A DNA stretch of 64,000 nt from the NCBI GenBank assembly GCA_965644315.1, contig CBFFRQ010000055.1, forward strand, positions 186,001 through 250,000, given 5' to 3'. Origin of the DNA: Caecitellus pseudoparvulus (Eukaryota > Bigyra: Bicosoecida). Positions 1 through 10,202 of this stretch are shown here, piece after piece. The notes beneath the pieces were generated by a model. It worked only from the letters and a program-made list of their open reading frames with translations. It made no database searches and was not told the DNA's origin. Made by a program: the position numbers and the translations under genes. How positions within the stretch are numbered: position 1 is the stretch's first letter; the number at the start of each line of letters is the position of its first letter.

Positions 1-2086
1 CTGCTTCGAGCGTGTGGTATCGCCCTCCTTCCAGCTGGGCTTTAATCTTGCTCAAGTCCATCGGGCGCTTGATTACTGTGAAGTAGTCAGGGCAAGCGTG
101 CAGCACGGGGTCTACGGCAACGCTGAAGTACCCTCGGCTGTCGTCGTCAATCAGGCTCTTCACCGTGTCACGAAAGAGGGTGCGAATTCGAGAAGGCGAA
201 AAAAGCGGGTTGAATGACTTCAAACTCTGTTTGTGTTTCAGCATCGTTTCGTAGTCCAATTGGTACAGGTGACAGTAGTGGGAGTCAAGTTTGTTCTTCA
301 CGACTTTGTCGCCGCTGGGGACCGTTGCCGCCTCCATGGCTTGAGCAGATACGTCCGTCACAACGTACCTGCTTCGCCGCGCAACTTCTGCAGAGGTCAG
401 CAAGCTGTGAGTTTCAGCTCCGGCTTGCTGCTGCTGCTGCTGCTGCTGCTGAACAATTTGTGCAGGGGCGGGTGGGGCGGCGGGCAACGCCATGCCTTCA
501 GACCCCGCCGGAGGCCTTGGTCCTGACTGGGCGGTAGCGACCGTGGTGGACCTCAAAGCTGTGTTGGAAACGGGGTCACGGCCAGCGGGCACCTGGGTTG
601 GCGCCGAGAAGCCACTCCCACCTGTGGGAGCCATGGTGGGTTTCGAGCCGAAACTGTTGACCAGCTGCTGTGCGAACGCAAACGTGGGATCGGACGCCAT
701 CGCCGCTGGCTGCGAAGACCGGGAAGTTGCAGCAGATGCTGAGGAGAAAGCGCTCATGACACCCCCTGCCGCAGCCGTCACGGTTGCGGACACTGGTGCA
801 GGCGTTGCCTGCACTGACTGCCCAGACTGGCGAACAAGTTGCATGGCGATCATTTGCGCAGCATCCAACTGATTGTGCGGCTGCGGAGCGGGTGTTTGGA
901 CAGCAGAAATCGCCCTTTGTGGCGCCGGCACCCGTGCCGCGGCGGCCTGAGCCGGCAAATGAGCTGCAACTTGAGGGCCCCCGCCGGCCATTTGCCTCGA
1001 GGCAGATGTGCGAGCCCTTAGGTCTGTGATGCGCTTCGTATTTTCTCGAGTGGGTGCGCACACCACGCAGTTGTCCAGAGAGCACCTCCGGTAGTGCGCC
1101 AAAATGTTGCGGGAAGGAGCGCAAGCTGGGTAGCTGCAGTCCTTCAGCGTGCAAGTGCGTACATGCATCAGCAGTTGCATGTACTCATGGTCGTCCTTCA
1201 ACATGGCATGCGTAGCCAGCCTGTCCAGCTCGTTGGCCAAGCACCGCAAGCGTTCCGCTCGTGCCTGCCCTTGCCGATGCCTAATGTCTTCTTCCCACAG
1301 AGTTCTGCACACTCCTGGGGGAGGCGGTCCAGAGGCTGGAGCCCGCATGATGCCTGGCATCAACTCTTCAATCATGTCAGCGGCAGAGCGCCGCGTGCTG
1401 TGTACTGGCTGCTGACTGATCCCTGCCGATGACCAAGATGCACCCGCTCCAGCACTGCTTAAGACAGGTTGTGCCGCGCTGTGCACCGCACTGTGCACCG
1501 CGCTCGGCCTGCTATCCCTAGCAGCGGACATCGCCCCCTCGCTGCCGGCCAACAGCGGGTTCACGGCAGACATATCAACCATCCTAGATGAAGCTGACAC
1601 CCCTGGTGCTGATGAAGCACTTCGCATGCTTCCAACTGGGGGCTTTTGCTGGGAGCTCCGGTGTGCCGAGTTTCCTGGCTGTGGTGGCATCGGCGTGGGG
1701 CGGATGCAGTGCAAAGAGCAGCCATGGCGCGTATGCCAGCAGGAGACTCACCCTGGCAATGAGCAGTTGGTTCTTGTGCTGGACTAGGTATTGAAGACGG
1801 GTGAGGTTGCGGTGTCTGTCCGTGTAGTCCTCCTGAAAACAAGTGGACCAGGGTGGGTGCACAGGCAGTCAAGCTGCGCCAGTTCTGCAGGACCGCCCAA
1901 CTCACGAATGAGCTGGTGCGGTAGTACAAGTGCCGCTCAAAGTAGGTGGCAGCAATATTTATAGTGGCTTGCTCCCATGAGGGTGACAATCTTCGCAGCA
2001 AAGGCTTCCTGAGGTGTCGTGAGGGGGGCGAGGTAGGCGGCGTGCTAGCGAGCGGGGTTTGGCGGACACATGCACAGCGTATTCAT
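1..2086 (-). CDS. p300/CBP-like histone acetyltransferase, 5' part (TAZ finger and bromodomain; runs off the window)
   Basis: Transcriptional co-activator acetyltransferase of the CBP/p300 (plant HAC) type, acting in the nucleus. On the minus strand one frame stays open from 1678 to base 1. It encodes a TAZ zinc finger at about 1060-1250 (Cys/His pattern with CTLKDCSYPAC, HYRRC and DNCVVC), a long Gln/Ala/Pro-rich linker with a run of glutamines, and the start of a bromodomain at about 20-150 (YFSVAVDP, then PDYFTVIKRPMDLSKIK). The catalytic HAT, PHD and ZZ parts would lie beyond base 1. Upstream, three introns fit in phase: 1679-1751, 1833-1905 and, more tentatively, 2009-2069. They give an N-terminal helical segment (ATYFERHLYYRTSSF joined to EDYTDRHRNL) resembling the region before the TAZ domain in plant HACs. 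The ATG at 2084-2086 and the first intron are the weakest parts of the model. Confidence 0.82.
428..451. repeat. CTG/CAG trinucleotide repeat, 8 units
   Basis: Eight perfect CTG units on the plus strand read as CAG (glutamine) codons of the p300/CBP-like gene on the minus strand. They lie in the disordered linker between TAZ finger and bromodomain, and length variation is likely. Confidence 0.9.
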
Positions 2087-2646
2087 GGCCTGTGGCACGC
2101 ACAAACTCTCACGCATCTGCACCCTGGACCGAAAATACCTTGCTCGATCATGCCAAGATTGAGGTGGCAGGTCGACAGGATCAGACACCGCGATCAACCC
2201 GTGCCTTGCCTCCATGATCACGGTGGGGTGGTGGATGGTGTCCCTGACGGGTTGTTGGCAGGCTGAATACGCTGGTGCAGTCCTGGCTTGCACTTCCAAA
2301 CAAGCTGCGGCCACACAGTACCAAGAAGGGCTTCTTTCAGAGATGGGCGCCAAACCAGACAGTGGCGTGCCGCTAATCCTCCTGATTCTTCACGGGCAGT
2401 GTGTGAGAACTGGGTTGATCAATTTCCGCTGAACGGCCGGCTTCAAAACTAGGACACAGCCTGCTTTTCAGAGCTTGTCTGGCCGTGTGGCAATCAAAAT
2501 GCCTTGCCTGGCATGGATGCCGCCAGATCGTCGTGTATTTTGAACACTTGGCGACATGGTTTGCAGCTCACGTCGGCCCTGCCTCAAGAGTGGCAGCGCC
2601 GACGTGAGCTCTCCTGACCGGCGGACGGTGCGCTTGGCAGTGAGAG
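2087..2646. other. Intergenic region upstream of the p300-like gene
   Basis: About 560 bases between the proposed p300-like start and the stop of the NIPA-like gene, both on the minus strand. No convincing coding frame was seen. It holds one exact copy of the GCGGAAATTG element in the direction of the p300-like gene (2419-2428), so the promoter or a 5' untranslated exon may be here. Confidence 0.5.
2419..2428 (-). promoter_or_regulatory. GCGGAAATTG element, copy 1
   Basis: Exact match, same direction as the p300-like gene and about 330 bases upstream of its proposed ATG. Confidence 0.5.
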
Positions 2647-3865
2647 CTAGGAGCCCGCTGCGTCACTAACAGGCATACTCCTGAGCCCTCCCTCAGTGAA
2701 ATGCGTGGCTGTGGAAGCGCCCCGCAGCGGGTTCCCCACAACCATCGCGATTCCAACAAGGCAGACTGAAAGGCCAGCAACTTGGCCCAAAATGACTGCC
2801 CTGCCATCGCCAAGCGAGTCTCGCAGGAATACTCTCCCAAAGACCACCCCTGTAATGAGCAGCATCGCCTGAAACACTGGCACCACCACCTTAACATCGC
2901 ACCTTCTGAGCGCAGAGTTGAGGTACCCTATTTGAGCAGTGAGACATCCTACGAGCGCAGCGGCAAAGACCCACACAGCTGGGCGCTCGAGATCTCCAGG
3001 CTGCCGTGCCGCGGCAACGTGCAAGATACACTTGAGGCTCAATCCGGTGCAGCCCTGGAACATGCCAGCAGCCACAGTCCTCAAGCAAGCGTTTACGACG
3101 GCAGTTCGGTCTGCTTGCTGGGTCACCGCGACAATCGGGACATGGCGCCAATGAATAGCAAGAAGCACGAAAACAAAGCAAATACACAGAATGAGACCAC
3201 TCGCCAATGCCTCCGGCCGAAAGAGCAGGCTCAGCACATCATGAAGCTGCAGAGGTGGCGCTTCATTGGCTGCACCTGCCTTGGACAGGACTGTCAAAAG
3301 TGTCCCCACCCCAACGACAACTGTGCCGATGGTTTCTTGCCGTGAAAATCGCTCGCCAAGTAGTTTCTGGGCTGTCAGCGAGTTCCACACGAGTGTCAAT
3401 GCTGCAAACGGGGCGCTCTCAGACTGCGAAAGGTAACTCAGCTGCACCACGTTCAATGCAGCACCAGCGACCATGAGAAGCATCCCCAACAAAAAAAGGG
3501 GGCGACAAAAGTAGTTTGAGGTGTCTGCGTTTGGTCCTTTAGTGCTCTCTGCGACGGGAAGTCGTCCCTCGTTCGGAGGGGAGGCACTTGGGCAGAAAGG
3601 AGGAGAATGTGACTTGGGCACGCTGGGCTTCTGTAGAGGAGCACAGGGGAAGGGTTCCGTCCCAAGCAGTAAGCAAGAAAATACGGTGTTGTGGCAGGAG
3701 GTACCTGCGCAAGTCTCTGCGAAACAGAGAAGCGCGCCAGTGTTGTCGAGCAGCACATTGAATGGAGGGCAGCAATTTCCGCACCTGCAAGCCCATAGCC
3801 AAGGCGCTGCAGAGCGTTCCGGTCACGCCACACCCCAGCCCAGCAAGATACCCATGATGGCTCAT
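2647..3865 (-). CDS. NIPA-like magnesium transporter (DUF803)
   Basis: Multi-pass membrane protein of the NIPA/DUF803 family, which carries Mg2+ across plasma or endosomal membranes. The model has three exons joined in phase 0, with introns at 3717-3784 and 3631-3704, giving 358 residues; human NIPAs have about 330-360. Exon 1 encodes the first membrane helix (GYLAGLGCGVTGTLCSALAM), exon 2 only four codons (RLAQ), and exon 3 the rest. A family-like block (LNVVQLSYLSQSESAPFAAL, then LVWNSLTAQKLLGERF and ETIGTVVVGVGTLLTV) covers helices 2-4, and further helices follow. The N-terminal loop after exon 2 is unusually long and Ser/Pro-rich. Intron 1 begins with GTGCGGAAATTGC, so the recurrent element overlaps the splice donor. 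The ATG at 3863-3865 was chosen because it starts just before the first helix. Confidence 0.75.
3773..3782 (-). promoter_or_regulatory. GCGGAAATTG element, copy 2 (start of NIPA-like intron 1)
   Basis: Exact match beginning two bases inside the first intron of the NIPA-like gene, same direction, about 80 bases after its ATG. Confidence 0.5.
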
Positions 3866-4298
3866 AGTCACAGTAAAGGCAAGAAGCACGGAAAACCTGC
3901 AAGCCGTTCAATCTTTGGCTCTCCAGCGAAGGGCCAGCCACCACACCTCTTGAACTGGCTTCAATCGGCCTTGCCCCAGCTCGCTCACACTACCACAACA
4001 CAGGGTGAAAAGCGGAGAGCTTGGTGAACTAAAGTGTGTCTCGCTAGGATTGGGGAACTACCACACTCGGGTTTTGTGGTTTCAGGGAGGCCCTGCAGCC
4101 AGGCACGCGAGCGCTAGCAGGGAACTCAACAAGCCAACAAAATCCACAACTCGCGTTGCCGCCACGAGCAGCGGATCTCACACGCCCACTCCCAACGAGC
4201 TTGCAATTCTCGGTGCTGAAACCAGGGTGTGACCCTGTCAGAAACGCCCACTCAGCCAGCGGTGGTACATCCACGACTCTGACCACACAGAAGGGAGC
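3866..4298. other. Divergent intergenic region
   Basis: About 430 bases between the diverging NIPA-like and DUF4515 genes. Nothing coding was recognised; it probably holds both promoters. Confidence 0.4.
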
Positions 4299-6129
4299 AT
4301 GGCTGCCGAGGCCAAAAAGGATGTCGAGACCCCAGCAAAGGTCCCAAACGAAGTGCTTGGGGTGGGCGTATCCCTGGCACGCAAGCGCACGCTGCAGCTG
4401 TGAGGCAGGAAGCCGCGAAACGCCCGCAGGCCCGCGCCCGTGCATAGTCCCCGCTCTTGCCTTTGGACCACAGCACGGAGGAGAAGAAAGCCCTGCTTGC
4501 ACTTTCAGGCCAGCTTCAGAGCCAAGTGGTAGACTTGCAAGACGGTCAGGTGCGTTCTTTTGCGGAAACAGCGGCAAGCACGGTCTGCAGTAGGCTCCTG
4601 GACATGCCCGTAGGTGGAGGTGTATGCATCCATGTCGAAGAAACTGGATCTGGCGCGAGCTGAGATAGCTAAGCAGGAAGCAAGAGCTGCAGAACTAGCT
4701 ACTGAGGTGGAACTTGTTCAGTCTAAACAAGAGATGGCAATAGCAGCGGCGGTGGCGGAATCCGAGGGTGTGACTCAAGAGCTAGCGGTGAGGAAGCTTG
4801 ACGCTGGCAGGGCACCAGAAGCCGTGCAGCACCGCCTCCTATATGCCACAGAAGCAACTAAAGGCAGCTAAGGAGGAGCTTGATCGTGTGGAGGACTTCA
4901 GGCAGCAGCGAGAGAGCGTACTTGCCGAGCTAGCCGAGCACAAAGCCACCATTCAGCAAATGGAAGTAGATCAAAAGCTTGCATTGCAGGACATCGAGAG
5001 GAAAAACCTCGCAGAGAGACAGCACATCAAGACCACCATGTATAACCGCATGCTTGCTACAAAAGAAGAGATCATCCGTGAAATGGTCAACGGTGTCGAC
5101 GACACCGTTCGGCGCACAATGGCTGAAAATGAGCACATGACCACCGAATTGGCATACCAGAGTAGACGGGCTGAAGAAGTCATCCTAGCAAATAAAGAGC
5201 TCGAGTCAACCTGCTCGAAGCTCCGAGGCGAGAACAGCATGCTGGAGCAGCAGGTCCAAGAGCTGGTGAAGCGGGCCCGCCTTCTGCAACGCATGCTACA
5301 CGACAAGGCAGACTCTCCCACTAAGGCAGTGCCAGCACACAGGACAGGGTTGGCAAGCCGGGATGACATACAGTCGTCTCATGAAGGACACCAGCAAGAC
5401 GTGCAGGCAGGGGCAGCAACTGCAGACCTCATGCTTGCCCCTGGTCCTGATCCGTATGGGGCGGCGGCCCCAGAGACTCCAGCGGCCTGCTCTGAGGCAT
5501 CGAGGAACCACGAGCCATCCTCAAGAAGCAAGACACGGAAGACTTCGCAGGCAAAACCCGGGGCACGTGCAACAATGCCAGCTCGCAAGTCCAAGGTGGT
5601 CCCCGAGGCACTAGTGGAAGCCAATAAAATACTTCGCAAGCGCTTGGGCGACGCCCAAGCTCGGTCCGCAAGCCTTGAACGAGAGCTGCATGAACTTCGA
5701 AAGCAGCACACTAGACGACTAGGTCATGACGATGAGGTGTCTCAGTTCTTAAGGAGGGGCGCAGCAGAGGCACTGGCTGCAGCCGAGCAGCTGATACTGT
5801 CCGAGGGTAGGCAGACTGGGAAAAATAGCTCATCAACTGACGCTGAAAGGGACAAAACTGCCCTTGTCATGTTGGCCCACAAGCTCCAAGTGTTTCAAGA
5901 GAAAGAGGATGCTCGTCGTGCAGCTCTCGCGGGTGGCGGAAGCCAGCCCACCACTCCAGCAAGCAAGCAGCGACGGCGGCGGCCTGAACCCTCACCGTTG
6001 CCAAAGTTGCAAGGCTCTATAACAGGTCATGGGCCGGGCTTGATTGCCTCTTTATCTTCCATCTCAATGGCCTCCCTTGGGGTGGGGGTGAGCTTGCAAT
6101 CCGCAGCTGACCCGCCGCCAGGGACTTGA
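4299..6129 (+). CDS. DUF4515 coiled-coil protein (BBOF1/CFAP157-like, basal body or cilium)
   Basis: Long coiled-coil protein resembling the DUF4515 group (BBOF1/CCDC176, CFAP157), which act at basal bodies and axonemes. The core reads EELDRVEDFRQQRE, ERKNLAERQHIKTTMYNRML and, most tellingly, RRTMAENEHMTTELAYQSRR, close to the family signature of an asparagine-rich turn followed by ELxYQS. Two introns are well supported and phase 0: 4550-4613 and 4788-4851; the last exon runs 4852-6129. The first exon (ATG at 4299, MAAEAKKDVETPAK) and its junction to the exon near 4475 do not join cleanly, so the N-terminus is uncertain. The C-terminal 150 residues are Pro/Ser/Arg-rich and low in complexity. 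The last 103 bases overlap the coding end of the pterin synthase-like gene on the other strand. If real, it implies a flagellated stage. Confidence 0.68.
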
Positions 6130-6975
6130 ACCTTGTCAGGGCGCGCAGGGGAGAGAGGAATTTTGACAGAATACACAGCCTTTTGTCCGGGGGTTTCTTG
6201 GACACCCACAGCAATGTGGCATACTTTGTGCTCAGAAAGCATGTCCATTCCTAGGGTCGAGATAAGCTTCTCGCTCTGCGAGACAGGCGGTGCCGGTGTG
6301 AGCCAGGCGGGACCGCAGGTGGCTGCAGCAGCGGGAGCTCGCACCAGAAGGCGTGCCAGGTGCTCAACAGAGACACTCGCAATAGGAAGAACCCGGACGT
6401 CGGCTTCGGGAAATAAAAATGCACTTCCGTCCGAAGCCAGCACCAGCAATGACGGTGGCAGGGCGACCCCAGGCACCTGCTGCGAAAGCTCGGACTGCAA
6501 TCCAGCCAATGAACACAAGGACTTCACCTGTGAGCGCACCCTTGACGTGGCGAAGAATGGTGAGCAAGCAGGGGCAAGCGCTTAGGCGTACCTGCACATG
6601 CGGGGAGAGCCCTGGAAGCAGGGTGACTTCGTCCCACTCTTTGCACAGTCCCCGTACAGCCTTCTTGACCACGCTGAAGTCCACGACGTAGCCTTCTTCA
6701 CCCACAGAGCCGCTCAGGTCCACCTAAGAATACCAAGCAGTTGCGTAGCGGTGGGTAAGGCCTTTCCTGAGCAAGCTGGCGGCACCGGGTGCCTGCCAAA
6801 CCCGCACACTCACGGACACCTGGTAGTTATGTCCATGCAGGCGCTCCCGCGTGCCGTCCCCAAACACCATGAAGTGGGCTGCATTGAACTTGAAGTCCGA
6901 CTTAGCGATGGATAGCGAAAATGTTCCTTCCATCGCCTTGACATCCTTCGACGGCTCCTCCTGGCGATGGGCCAT
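6027..6975 (-). CDS. 6-pyruvoyl-tetrahydropterin synthase/QueD-like protein
   Basis: Member of the PTPS/6-carboxytetrahydropterin synthase fold, which acts on dihydroneopterin triphosphate in pterin or deazapurine pathways. Three exons join in phase 0 (introns 6724-6813 and 6528-6591), giving 264 residues. Zinc ligands are visible: His in FKFNAAHF and the pair in LHGHNY, followed by the family block EGYVVDFSVVKKAV. The usual catalytic Cys just before the HGH motif is absent; the sequence there is GDGTRERLHGH, with a Glu three residues before the first His. The C-terminal domain keeps a recognisable SVEHLARLL stretch and then a family-unlike tail of about 30 residues that overlaps the opposite gene. 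The ATG at 6973-6975 lies 27 bases from an exact GCGGAAATTG element. Function could differ from classical PTPS because of the missing Cys. Confidence 0.75.
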
Positions 6976-7441
6976 AGAGTGCAAGTGTTGTCGTGCGAGT
7001 TCCAATTTCCGCCTCACCAGGCGCAGCAGAGAGGAATGCCCAAGATCGGGCGTGTCTTGCAGCGCATGAAGTGGACCCCGTGGACTGGCGTGCAGAAAGT
7101 GAGATTGGAGCCAGTGTCGTTGCTGGGGGTAACTTGCCTCAGACCTCCCAGCAGGCCCCCCACCGCACCAATGCCGCAGCCGGCACCAATCCACGCTGTA
7201 CAATCACGCTGCCAAAACGTGACCCCCTGGACAGGAAAGAGGCAGCTGGGTGCATGATCACATACTTCCTCCCTCGCATACTTTCCTCAGCGGCTTCGGA
7301 GTGCTGTGCTTGCGCTGCTCGGCTCCTGAGCCTGGCACCTGCGCAGGGTCATTGGTTTGAAACGCTCCGGACGCTGCCGCCAGACAGGCGAGCTGTCCTC
7401 GTGAGCCCACCAAAAGAGGGGAAAGCTAGGGTGCTCTACAC
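6976..7441. other. Divergent intergenic region
   Basis: About 465 bases between the diverging pterin synthase-like gene and the unrecognised gene at 7442. Apart from the element at 7003-7012 nothing was recognised. Confidence 0.4.
7003..7012 (-). promoter_or_regulatory. GCGGAAATTG element, copy 3
   Basis: Exact match 27 bases upstream of the ATG of the pterin synthase-like gene, same direction. Confidence 0.55.
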
Positions 7442-10202
7442 ATGGAAGCAAGCATCTCGGACTTTCAGTCCCCTAGCGGTGGCGCGAAGGGGGCCTGCCA
7501 CGCAAGCCCGCTTCTGGCTCAGGACAGGAACTTCGCCGCCAGCCACCCACCGGCTCTGCAGAGCTCCAAACTGGCGAGCCTAGCATCACCTGATGGGGAG
7601 CAAACCTCAAAGGTGCCCTCAAGCACAGGTAGGATGAGAGTTGCTCCCTGTACACGCTGGCGTGCGGCATGCAAGTTGGCCGCCCTCATCGCAGCCTTGC
7701 ACAGAGCTGCAACTGGCATGCGCATCGGCCCACAGTTTCAGGCTCACTCCATCCCTACCTGCAAAGTTATCGAATACGACTTGCAAAGTGCGCCTTGCAC
7801 TCAGAGGGGCGGCACCCCTATCCCGGACGGAGAGCTGCTTCTGCAAAGTGGACACACGTTGAGCGAAACGCAGGTCACAAGCCTACTAGTTGAACTGCAC
7901 AAGTAAGTCGCTGCACCATGATGCGGCAGAAAAAAGCTTCAAAGTAGACTCCCCACCGTGCAGGTCGGGAACCAAGCCGTTTGCCTCGTCAGCAGCAACC
8001 TTGCAAGGCATGAGCACGGGCGCCGTCATTCGATGGTATTACTCCAGCAAGCACACTCTCGCCCAAAAGGCGAAGTGTACATCTGGAGTGTGTGATGCTT
8101 GCCAACGCTCTCTTGCGCCAGTGAATCAATGCGACACGAAGGCCCCCAGGGGCACCCCACCACTGGATGCCCAGTGTGAGGAAGGAGCACTTCCCGTCAC
8201 GCACAGGACTTGCCAGCCATTAACGTGGGAGAGTCTCTTCACCGGAGAGGAGGTGTCGACAAGCCATAATGAGGCATCCGAGACCTTCACTCGGCCAACT
8301 ACATTGCGAGTCCACTGCCTAGAGCTTGCACAGGAGCCTGCCGAGCAGAAGGAGGCATATGTGAGCGAGGGTATGCAACCCGCAGCACCTCGACGTCAGC
8401 GAGCACAGCCGATGGCAAACAGAGCGGCGGTAGACGAGCTTCGCGGGCTGCTCGTCAGCAACACCACGGCAAGAACAAAGACTGGGGTGCTTAAACGCCT
8501 TCCTTCTTCGGCGGAAGCGCGCCTCCGCAGCCTGCTCCAAGAGGGTGACATCATTACATACCGATCATCAGCATTCAAGGCAGTGTTCAAGGCCGCCCCC
8601 GCCCGGTTTCACTGCAGGTCAGAGTGTTGCAAAGACTCAGACGCGGCTACCGACATGACGTTGAACCAACTCGAACGTCATTGGGGTCGAGGCAAGGCTC
8701 GAAAAGCTTGGCAGAACATGCTGCTGGTGTCGCGAGCGCCGGGAACAGGGAAGCTACCCTCACTTTGGGACCTGGACCGAAAGAAGCATGGAGCCACAAA
8801 GGGTGAGAAGGTCCTCGCGCACATGTTGGTCCCAGGCAGAGCCCCTGAACAAGCTCTCGCGCATACTCCGGTTGCCGTGCCACCCAGCGAATCGGGTGAC
8901 TGGCGAAAAGTGCGCGTGCGCTTCCAAGCGAGAGACCCCACCAACGTGGGTCGCAAGGATAGCCAAGCTCTTAAAATACCTCGATGGATTTGCTCCATGC
9001 CTGGGTGCAGGGCGTGCATTTGCAGAGACTGCAGGGGACGTCGCGAGGCGGGCTCCTTTCGGAGGCACTTTTGGCTGTGCAGTGCTTGCCGCCAAGCACA
9101 TGGTCTGCCTCTTCACACACGGGAGACACAGGGAGCAGTGGGCGGGGTGACCCGCTCAAGGCGTGTGACGTACGCACCTGCCCGCTTCGAAGATTGGATT
9201 GAGCAACACGAAGCTGTCACTGGTGTGAGGCGCCGCTCGGCAGAGGCGCACCGGCCCGCCGCAAAACCCCCCAAGGACGTGGCTCCATCGGAGATAAACA
9301 GAGCGAACCCTCTCTCTACGGAAACACGATGGCCTGGAGATCAGGTAGCCCATATACCCGCACAAGCAAAGCCACACAATTCTGTCGCAGAGGAGAAAGC
9401 GCGCCCCTCGGACGTGAATCCAGCCGATGCAGGCCAGGAAGACACTCACCCCGAGGAGGGCGCAGCGGCACTGACGAAAGCATTCTCTGACCAGAGCACA
9501 CCTCGTGGTGACGGAAAGAAGCAACGCAAACGAAGGCGCAAAGAGCTGCCAGCCCACTTGCACGGTGGAGATGCAGTGCTGCCAAAGTGGACCAGCAAGG
9601 GCCCAGGTCAGTTGACTTGGCTTCCAACCATCGACACAATTGAGCGCAGCCCGAAAAGCCAGCGCATCGGGCTGCTTCCCATGGATCTCTTGCTTAACCC
9701 TTTCGCTGGAGAATCACCATCTGTTGACCCCGAGGACTCCCCGGCAGTCTTGCCGATGAGGCACCTGCAGGAGCGACGTACAGCTAGCAAACCTACCGAA
9801 CGAGCCTTGCCAACGAGCAACGCTGGCCGGGAACAAGCCCGAAACGTACGGACAATTACGTTTTCCCTCGCAGGCTACACCAAAGCACGAGCAAGCGTTT
9901 CGAATACTGCGCGTGGCCGAAAGGAGGATACACAGAGAGTGGTTTGGGATGTCGTGGAGAGCGTACAGGACTGCCACGCATCGCGCCGACCATCCTGGCA
10001 GGGGCACACCCACCATCGCGCTTTCGCTCGAATGCCGATGGTAAGGACAAAGGAGGGCCCACAACTGCTGACACCGTCGAATGCTTGGCGCTGGGCTGAC
10101 TATGGTGGGGGTGAAGCAATGACAGCCTTCATACGGCTGGACATCCAAGGCGGTGCAGCGAAGGCCCTGCATGCAACCTCTCAGGACACCGTCACAGTCT
10201 GA
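7442..10202 (+). CDS. Large protein of unknown function with a possible SAND-like segment and a Cys-rich cluster
   Basis: I do not recognise this 899-residue protein as a whole. It has one intron (7903-7963, strong GTAAGT donor, phase 2). At about residues 205-260 the stretch GDIITYRSSAFKAVFK, then FHCRSECC and MTLNQLERHWGRGKARKAW, resembles the SAND-like region of plant IDM1/EDM2-type chromatin proteins (a Cys pair, then a segment normally reading FExHAG, then a W/Y-containing end). At about residues 340-385 a Cys-dense knuckle (ICSMPGCRACICRDC, then HFWLCSAC) could bind zinc. A basic run (KKQRKRRRKE) may be a nuclear localisation signal, and the rest is low complexity. A nuclear, chromatin-linked role is inference only. 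The stop overlaps the coding end of the convergent PH-FYVE gene by 22 bases. Confidence 0.5.

Noticed and set aside
576-1154. Minus-strand open frame of 192 codons over the TAZ region
   Set aside because: A different minus frame gives an unmistakable TAZ finger and bromodomain; this one is its shadow.
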